A stretch of 47,495 nt of DNA from positions 1-47,495 of the IMG/VR virus record IMGVR_UViG_3300017714_002601; one strand, given 5' to 3'. Below are positions 39,286 to 44,771 of this stretch, in pieces; the first letter of the stretch is position 1, and the number at the start of each line of letters is the position of its first letter. The translations under genes and the position numbers were made by a program. Source of the DNA: a virus. The notes below the pieces were generated by a model. It worked only from the letters and a program-made list of their open reading frames with translations, made no database searches and was not told where the DNA came from.

Positions 39286-40377
39286 TTAACTCCTTAACCC
39301 TGCTAGTCGTTTAATATTAACGATATCGTTGTTTGTTTTGTCTGAGCCTTGCTCAGTTTCTCTATCACCTGTGTGCTCTGTGATAATAATTTTATCATCA
39401 TTTGCCACTGGCGCCGCTGTTTCGTTTAATACAGCTGGTAGATACTTCTCAAATTGCTTTTTTAAATTTGCAGTTTGAACTGATTCTAATAGCTCAGTCA
39501 TTACCTGACGTTTGTCTTTTGCTAATGGACCGACTAATTCGGTTAAAGTTTTTTCTCTAGCAACTTTATCTTCTGCTATTCTAACTTTAGTTTCCATAGT
39601 TTTAACTTGGTCATCTTTTGTTGAAAGGGCCGCCTCTGCTTTCGCAGTTGCTTCTTTCTCATTTGTAAGTTGTGACTGCAACTTACGAATTTCACCACCT
39701 TCTGAAAGGTATGAACTCATATATTCACCTGCAAATGATTCAAACACTTTTCTACCAAAGTCATTTTCTTTAGCGACTTTAATATCTTCTTTAAGTGCTT
39801 TCATTTCATTTTTAAGTGTCGAAGTAACCGTTTTCTCAACAATGTCTGATGCTCTTTTTACGAAAGCCGCTTTAGTATCTTCAATAATTTTCTTACCTTC
39901 TGATACTAATTTAACTTTTGTTTCAACAACATCTTTTTTGTCTTGGCTAAATTCAGTTAATTCATTGGAGAGTTGTCTGACTACAAACTCTTCCAAGTTT
40001 GTAAATTGACCTTTAAGTGCACCTCTATCTTCTTGTAACTCTTTTACTTCTTTTACAAGAACGCTAGAAACGAATTTTTCCAACATTTTTGAATGTTCTG
40101 CTAAACTATTTTTCACTGCTACTCTTTCAGCAACTACTTTAGCTTTATCTTCAGCAAATTCTGAAACTTCTTTTTTCATTACTTCACCGATCATTTTGTC
40201 CATAGCTTCCACTATGTTAGCTTTGTCATTCGCATAACGTTGAGCAAACTCTTCTCTTAATTCTGCAGAGATGTCCTCTCGCGCCTCAGACAGCTTGTTC
40301 TCCCAAGCTTCTTGAACTTTTGATTTAACGTCTTCAGATAAACCATCAGTTCCAAAGATTTCTGTAATATCTGCCAT
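39286..40377 (-). CDS. gp22: Prohead core scaffold gp22
   Basis: 363 aa. It is almost wholly charged coiled coil with many Lys/Glu pairs (EDVKSKVQEAWENKLSEARE; VVAERVAVKNSLAEHSKMLE; KEMKALKEDIKVAK-type segments), as expected for the scaffold around which gp23 assembles and which gp21 later degrades. The C-terminal tail (DIVNIKRLAGLRS) is a short conserved motif that may contact the capsid protein. It sits between gp21 and gp23. It is longer than T4 gp22 (269 aa). Confidence 0.85.
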   Translation of the reverse strand: MADITEIFGTDGLSEDVKSKVQEAWENKLSEAREDISAELREEFAQRYANDKANIVEAMDKMIGEVMKKEVSEFAEDKAKVVAERVAVKNSLAEHSKMLEKFVSSVLVKEVKELQEDRGALKGQFTNLEEFVVRQLSNELTEFSQDKKDVVETKVKLVSEGKKIIEDTKAAFVKRASDIVEKTVTSTLKNEMKALKEDIKVAKENDFGRKVFESFAGEYMSSYLSEGGEIRKLQSQLTNEKEATAKAEAALSTKDDQVKTMETKVRIAEDKVAREKTLTELVGPLAKDKRQVMTELLESVQTANLKKQFEKYLPAVLNETAAPVANDDKIIITEHTGDRETEQGSDKTNNDIVNIKRLAGLRS

Positions 40378-40387
40378 CTGATTCTCC

Positions 40388-41023
40388 TTATTTCTTGTTT
40401 AGCTCTTCTATTAGTTTAGTTATAGAATCAGCCAAATGTCTTTGTGCTCTAGGATCGTGCAAAGCCGCATTTCCTAAACCAAAAAGTTTCTGACCACCAC
40501 GCATATTCCATAAGCCTTCATAAATGGCTTTTGGATAGGCATCCGGAGCTGACGGTTGGGCAACAATATCTACTGTAATGATTTCAAAACCTTGAACTTC
40601 ACCACTCTCGTTAACGTTACCTGATCCTCTAGAACTAACTCCTAATTTAACACCACTTTCAGATAATGTAGTTATTATCTTTCCCATTGGTGTCGGCATT
40701 ATTTTAAGTTTACCTAGGCCATTTGGACCATCCATCCACATATCAGTAATCATATGACTAACTCTGTCTAAGTTTACTGTTAAATTGTCTGGGTGATCCG
40801 CTTCACCTAAAACACTATATCCTGAATTTAATCTCTCTTTGATATTACCTACCGCATTAGAGATCTCAGAAATTGGATAAACTCTTTGATTCTGGTTTTT
40901 AACTCCACCTTGAATGAAAACACCCTTCATATGAAGATCTTTTTTTGCACCATCTTTACCTTCGTGCAATACTTCGATTTGTGCTTGATCAAATGTCAAT
41001 GCTTCGTTTAATAATTGAACCAT
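40388..41023 (-). CDS. gp21: Prohead maturation protease gp21
   Basis: 211 aa. The herpesvirus-assemblin-like catalytic residues are visible: His in GEADHPDN (H77) and Ser in LGVSSRGSG (S130 or S131). The HMKGVFIQGGVKNQNQRVYP and FEIITVDIVAQPSAP segments are also family hallmarks. Gp21 cuts after Glu in L/I-X-E sites, and such sites occur here in gp23 (LAE/A) and in the putative internal head protein at 20581 (LSE/A). Its activity turns the prohead into the expandable capsid. Confidence 0.95.
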   Translation of the reverse strand: MVQLLNEALTFDQAQIEVLHEGKDGAKKDLHMKGVFIQGGVKNQNQRVYPISEISNAVGNIKERLNSGYSVLGEADHPDNLTVNLDRVSHMITDMWMDGPNGLGKLKIMPTPMGKIITTLSESGVKLGVSSRGSGNVNESGEVQGFEIITVDIVAQPSAPDAYPKAIYEGLWNMRGGQKLFGLGNAALHDPRAQRHLADSITKLIEELNKK

Positions 41024-41049
41024 AAATCTATCTCCTTAACACTCAGCAA

Positions 41050-41949
41050 TTACTTGCTGGCTACTGGTGACTTCGCAGATGAATCTGAACCATCTGTGTT
41101 GTCAGCCTTTGGTGCTTCCTTCATATCACCTGTGTTACTAGAACCCATATCTTTAGGTGCTGGTGCAGAACCGCCTTTTTCGTCCGATGATGTTGATGCA
41201 ACTGGTGTTGCTCCCATATCTTTCATATTAGGTGATGCTACTGGTGATTTAGTGTTATCTGAACCGTCTGGCATAGCTACGTTACCTACTGCTTTCAACT
41301 CTGCTTCAACAACTGGTGTTTCAACTTCTTGTGTTGACTCATCAGCTTCCATATCTGCAGGCATCTCAACTTCAGCTTCTTCTTCGCCTTCGCCTTCACC
41401 GTTCATAATATCATCAAATTTAGCTTTAAGATCTTCTAATGCTGATTCTAAATCTTCTACTCTGTCTTCAACTTCCTCGTGATCGTGATTGTCTGACTCA
41501 CCGTCTTCGTCACCATCATCTTCGTTAGTTTCTTCGTAGTCAATTTCTTCAGCATCTGATTCAGCTTTTGCTTTTAACTCATCTTTAAGATCAGCTTCTG
41601 CATCACCTGTTTCAGATCCTACTGCTTCTGTAGTTTCTTCTTTTGAATCTTCTTCTTTTGCTTCAGTTGTAGCTTCTTCTTTAGCGTCTTCTTCTTTTGC
41701 TTCAGTTGTAGCTTCTTCTTTAGCGTCTTCGTCTTTAGATTCTTCAGTTACTTCTGTTGCTTCAGTTGATTCAGTTGCTTCGTCTTTAGTTTCTTCCGCT
41801 ACTGTTTCGTCTTGTGCATTAACAAGTTCTTCGTGAATTCCTCTAGCTTTTTCAACGATGACATCGTGCAGTAAAGTTTCTGCCTTGTCTTGCTCGCCGT
41901 TTACTAGATATTCAAGGACTTGTTCTAGTTTTGAACTCATTTCTGACAT
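41050..41949 (-). CDS. Acidic prohead core protein (gp67/gp68 position)
   Basis: 299 aa, preceded by AAGGAGATAT. The first 45 residues are helical (SKLEQVLEYLVNGEQDKAET followed by LLHDVIVEKARGI) and likely fold; the rest is a very acidic low-complexity tail (EEATTEAKEED units, then NEDDGDEDGESD). It includes an exact 39-bp tandem duplication. The centre has a coiled coil (VEDRVEDLESALEDLKAKFD). In T4 the acidic core proteins gp67 and gp68 lie here, beside gp21, and are degraded after assembly. The assignment rests on gene order and composition, not on sequence similarity. Confidence 0.65.
   Translation of the reverse strand: MSEMSSKLEQVLEYLVNGEQDKAETLLHDVIVEKARGIHEELVNAQDETVAEETKDEATESTEATEVTEESKDEDAKEEATTEAKEEDAKEEATTEAKEEDSKEETTEAVGSETGDAEADLKDELKAKAESDAEEIDYEETNEDDGDEDGESDNHDHEEVEDRVEDLESALEDLKAKFDDIMNGEGEGEEEAEVEMPADMEADESTQEVETPVVEAELKAVGNVAMPDGSDNTKSPVASPNMKDMGATPVASTSSDEKGGSAPAPKDMGSSNTGDMKEAPKADNTDGSDSSAKSPVASK
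41648..41725 (-). repeat. Perfect 39-bp tandem duplication inside the core-protein gene
   Basis: Two identical 39-nt copies (41648-41686 and 41687-41725) encode two EEATTEAKEEDAK-type units (the second flanked by a diverged third). The exact identity indicates recent expansion, and the unit keeps the reading frame (13 codons). Confidence 0.85.
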
Positions 41950-42049
41950 ATCGATATCTCCTTGTATAGTATATTCGCGACTATAATAATAGTTATATCT
42001 TTTATTTACAAGTTTCTGTGCAGATCACCGGGTTTTCAGGTGGAAAAAG

Positions 42050-42100
42050 ACGTTTTTTGAATCACAACGTGAAAAAACGTACTATAATAAAGATCTTTAT
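42050..42100. other. Intergenic inverted repeats between core protein and 66-aa gene
   Basis: ACGTTTTTT (42050-42058) and AAAAAACGT (42072-42080) are perfect inverted arms around a 13-nt loop. Next to them ATAAAGATCTTTAT (42087-42100) is a 14-bp palindrome. They fill the 153-nt gene gap 41950-42102. A terminator after the 66-aa gene is possible (a U tract lies within the stem arm); a binding site is the alternative. Confidence 0.4.
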
Positions 42101-42102
42101 CT

Positions 42103-42303
42103 TTACATTGCCGGCGGTTGGCCGTACATTGTTGCAACAAATTCAGCATTTTCTTCTTGGTCTTGACGTCTAATTTCTCTTACTTTTCTGAGCTTGTTTA
42201 GATGTCTCAACGTCAATCTAGTTTTCCTTGCTTGTCCGACACCCGCTTTGTGGTAATCATCTTGGTCAGGAAAATATGCTTCTTTAAGTTCGTTGTATCT
42301 CAT
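42103..42303 (-). CDS. Small basic protein with prohead-type N-terminus
   Basis: 66 aa starting MRYNELKEAYFPDQDDYHKA. The LKE before A is a consensus gp21 cleavage site, and its position matches the capsid-targeting peptides of internal head proteins. The rest is basic and helical (RKTRLTLRHLNKLRKVREIR), suited to binding DNA or the acidic core protein encoded next. It may be a minor core or internal protein (inference). A late element lies 8 nt before the ATG. Confidence 0.65.
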   Translation of the reverse strand: MRYNELKEAYFPDQDDYHKAGVGQARKTRLTLRHLNKLRKVREIRRQDQEENAEFVATMYGQPPAM

Positions 42304-42311
42304 TATAAACT

Positions 42312-42324
42312 TATTTAGTAAATA
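42312..42324. promoter_or_regulatory. Palindromic back-to-back late promoters
   Basis: TATTTAGTAAATA is a perfect inverted repeat about one central base. It reads CTAAATA on the minus strand (8 nt from the ATG at 42303) and GTAAATA on the plus strand (10 nt from the ATG at 42335), giving two divergent late elements that share one centre. Confidence 0.5.
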
Positions 42325-42334
42325 ACTTTGTATT

Positions 42335-42541
42335 ATGAAAGATCAAATTGTAACCGTAGCAGAACTATTTCAGAACGAACTTGATGCAATAAACAATTAT
42401 ATTGTGTTGATAGAAAACAAAAAGAAAATTACTGCTTTCGAAAAGAAAGAATTAAAAAAATTAAAAGTAGTCGCAAATTATCTTGTTGAGCGACTGCAAG
42501 GCGACGTATATATAAGTCAAGATAATTTAACTATACACTAA
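42335..42541 (+). CDS. Small helical hypothetical protein
   Basis: 68 aa on the plus strand. It is a charged helical protein (VAELFQNELDAINNYIVLIE; KKKITAFEKKELKKLKVVAN), probably a coiled coil, with no membrane segment. It starts from the divergent late promoter shared with the 66-aa gene. It interrupts the minus-strand head module together with the next small gene. Function unknown. Confidence 0.55.
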   Translation: MKDQIVTVAELFQNELDAINNYIVLIENKKKITAFEKKELKKLKVVANYLVERLQGDVYISQDNLTIH

Positions 42542-42559
42542 ACTCAGTTTCCAAACAAT

Positions 42560-42566
42560 TTAAATA
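42560..42566 (+). promoter_or_regulatory. Late promoter element 5 nt from start codon
   Basis: TTAAATA, then TTTGT, then the ATG at 42572 on the plus strand. The fixed 5-nt spacing thus also occurs on this strand. Confidence 0.5.
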
Positions 42567-42571
42567 TTTGT

Positions 42572-42715
42572 ATGAAACGATTCTTTAAATGGCACAAAGA
42601 TATAACGAAATCTATGATGAAGGAGTGCGGTATCTCCTGGTATAGTGCCTGCTGGATAGCATTCATTAAAGGATTAGTTTTTGGATTCGCGATTTATTAT
42701 ATTATTAAACTATAA
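42572..42715 (+). CDS. 47-aa single-pass membrane protein
   Basis: A short gene, MKRFFKWHKDITKSMMKECG at the start, then a hydrophobic segment (WIAFIKGLVFGFAIYYII) and a terminal KL. It has its own late element, placed 5 nt before the ATG, which supports it as a real gene. It ends 5 nt before the convergent bL33-like gene. It would sit in the inner membrane with a basic cytoplasmic N-terminus. A holin-like or lysis-accessory role is possible but unproven. Confidence 0.6.
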   Translation: MKRFFKWHKDITKSMMKECGISWYSACWIAFIKGLVFGFAIYYIIKL

Positions 42716-42719
42716 AAGA

Positions 42720-42923
42720 TTATTTTGAGTGTGGTGGAAGTTTCTTTTCCACCCACCAAATATGTTTTCTGGTAACTGGATCGTATTTTCTTACTCTCAA
42801 TTTCTGTGTTCTTTTTTCACCCTTGGTCGGCTTCATCGCATAATAATAGTATGCGTGATCTTTCATTTTAGAATCTTCAGGAACAAGTCGTACTTTTAAA
42901 TATGGTTTTTTTGAACTTGCCAT
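42720..42923 (-). CDS. Ribosomal protein bL33-like protein
   Basis: 67 aa, 3 nt after the gp20 stop and co-transcribed with it. The C-terminal block TQKLRVRKYDPVTRKHIWWV with following EKKL aligns with the bL33 signature ([20 protein letters not shown]), and the N-terminal YLKVRLVPEDS with HAYYYYAMK aligns with IKLVSS...HFYTTTKNKR. The Cys pairs of zinc-type bL33 are absent, as in E. coli bL33. bL33 lies near the ribosomal E site. The phage protein has a short insertion and longer ends. It may join host ribosomes, or be a bL33-derived virion protein given its place in the head module. Confidence 0.7.
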   Translation of the reverse strand: MASSKKPYLKVRLVPEDSKMKDHAYYYYAMKPTKGEKRTQKLRVRKYDPVTRKHIWWVEKKLPPHSK

Positions 42924-42926
42924 AAA

Positions 42927-44678
42927 CTAGGCAGTACCACCATCGCCACCTTCATTGCCTTCTGGTGATTGACCTTGGCCTCCTGATATAGGAGATTGGT
43001 CACCTGTGTTAATTTCAGGTTCTGGCATATCTCCACCAGCACCAAAGTTAGATGGAATCGGAGAAGCACCAACTGAACCTAGGCCTTCTGGTGACTCACC
43101 AGTATCGGCTGGCATCATATTTTTATTTTCTTCTGCCCAAAGTCTTTGGTTGTCGTGTACTTCCTCTTCACTTAACTTCAAGAAACGTTTCATTGCAAAA
43201 CGATTTGAAATGTATGGTATCTGTTGTATCTGTGAGAATATGTTGACTAGTTGTGTGTCTAATTCGATCTGTCTGTATTTTCCAAAGTTTTGTGGTTCAT
43301 TGAATTGTAGTTCAAAACCACCCGAGTCAATTTCTATACCTCTGTGTTTTAAGAACATTTTAAATTCTCTGTCTAAACCTGGTTGCATAAAACTCTGTAT
43401 TCTTTTACAGAACTTCGTAAATCTAAACTCTTGTATGTAGGCTGTGCCTACTCTACCATCAGTGAATGCTGTGTTTTGATCTCCTGGTGTACTAGGCATA
43501 TAAGCACTTGGTACTCTTAGACCTTTCATCAGCTTGTCATTAAAGTATTTTAGATCATCTATTTCACCTAGCTGTGTTCCACCTGGTAATGTTTCAACTT
43601 TAGAACCTCTGCCCTCTGCCGTCTGAGCGAAGAAATAATCTTCAATCATTGATAGCGGATTATATGTTGCGTCCATTATGTTTTGCCCACCACCTGTTTG
43701 GTTAGGAATTCTTCTTTGGTGTATTTCGTTTTTAACTCTTTCAATAAAGCCCATAGCTTTTGATGTTGGCATATTTCCTACGTCAATATAGAACACTCTT
43801 CTTTCAGGTGCTCTTTGAACTCTGTAAATGATGATTGCGTCTTCTAGTAATTCTTTTTGTTTGTATGTTTTAAAGATTGGTTCTAGTACTGATGAACCAA
43901 ATGGCCAAAATCTATCCATACCCTCTGTCATACTTAAATGTATCACGTGTGATGCATCAATAGGATGTATAGTTGCGTCTCTTTGAAATCTCGATCCGCC
44001 ACCGCCCATTGCTCCACCTGAATTTCCACGTGGTTGGTTCATACCTCTTGAGCCACCTACATTACCATATTGCATCGGCATTGTAACTCCTATACCGGCA
44101 CCTGCTTGAAATTTTGAATATGAGTCTGAAGTTAAATTTAAATTTTTAATATTTAGATCTAAATTTTTAATAAAGTATGCTTCAGGTTTTTTACCTTTAC
44201 CTTCGTTAACAACAATTCTATCTACATATCCCGGGTCAACCCAAAACCATTTGTAAGTTTGTGGATCTCTGACAAACATTTGATCTCCATACTTGATAGT
44301 GTTTCGTACCATCTTGAAGCATCTTTTGTTCCACTCATTGATTTTAGTCCATTGCTGTAGTGCCTGTGTTAGCAACTGCGTTTCTGTATCAGTTGGCTCT
44401 TCTTTGTAATGAATATTAAAAGGTGATTTAGTTGTTTCGTCATTTTGACTACAGAATTCTGCAATAGTATCTAGTGCTGAGTTAATTTCCGTATCTAAAT
44501 CCATCATATCATATTGATAATAACGTTCAATACGATTTGGTTGGCCTGCGTATACTTCTGGTAACCAAGTGTTATAACGATTGTGTGACGCACCACTAGT
44601 ACCCGAAGGAGTAGATCCCACAGGAGACTTTGTTCCTAGTTCAGTGCTATAATCTTTGAAGTATTTTCGCCAGCTCAT
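42927..44678 (-). CDS. gp20: Portal protein gp20
   Basis: 583 aa. Typical portal segments are present: YYQYDMMDLDTEINSALDTI, MVRNTIKYGDQMFVRD, DASHVIHLSMTEGMDRFWPF, EDAIIIYRVQRAPERRVFYI, GNMPTSKAMGFIERVKNEIH and FRFTKFCKRIQSFMQPGLDR. The protein forms the dodecameric channel for DNA packaging by gp17 and initiates prohead assembly. A Gly-rich insert lies at about residues 205-235, and a Pro/Gly/Glu-rich disordered tail of about 60 residues ends the protein. Both a sigma70-type and a late promoter lie upstream. Confidence 0.95.
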   Translation of the reverse strand: MSWRKYFKDYSTELGTKSPVGSTPSGTSGASHNRYNTWLPEVYAGQPNRIERYYQYDMMDLDTEINSALDTIAEFCSQNDETTKSPFNIHYKEEPTDTETQLLTQALQQWTKINEWNKRCFKMVRNTIKYGDQMFVRDPQTYKWFWVDPGYVDRIVVNEGKGKKPEAYFIKNLDLNIKNLNLTSDSYSKFQAGAGIGVTMPMQYGNVGGSRGMNQPRGNSGGAMGGGGSRFQRDATIHPIDASHVIHLSMTEGMDRFWPFGSSVLEPIFKTYKQKELLEDAIIIYRVQRAPERRVFYIDVGNMPTSKAMGFIERVKNEIHQRRIPNQTGGGQNIMDATYNPLSMIEDYFFAQTAEGRGSKVETLPGGTQLGEIDDLKYFNDKLMKGLRVPSAYMPSTPGDQNTAFTDGRVGTAYIQEFRFTKFCKRIQSFMQPGLDREFKMFLKHRGIEIDSGGFELQFNEPQNFGKYRQIELDTQLVNIFSQIQQIPYISNRFAMKRFLKLSEEEVHDNQRLWAEENKNMMPADTGESPEGLGSVGASPIPSNFGAGGDMPEPEINTGDQSPISGGQGQSPEGNEGGDGGTA

Positions 44679-44705
44679 AAAATTTTATTTTCCATCTATA
44701 TAAAG

Positions 44706-44739
44706 TATTTATTTTATATTGTTTTAATGACGTTGTCAA
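44706..44739 (-). promoter_or_regulatory. Overlapping sigma70-type and late promoters before gp20
   Basis: TTGACA (44734-44739) and TAAAAT (44711-44716) are 17 nt apart on the minus strand, and the late element AATAAATAC (44706-44713) overlaps the -10. The gp20 ATG at 44678 is about 28 nt downstream of the late element. Confidence 0.55.
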
Positions 44740-44771
44740 GAACTATTATTATTGGCTAAAAAGTGGGTAAA

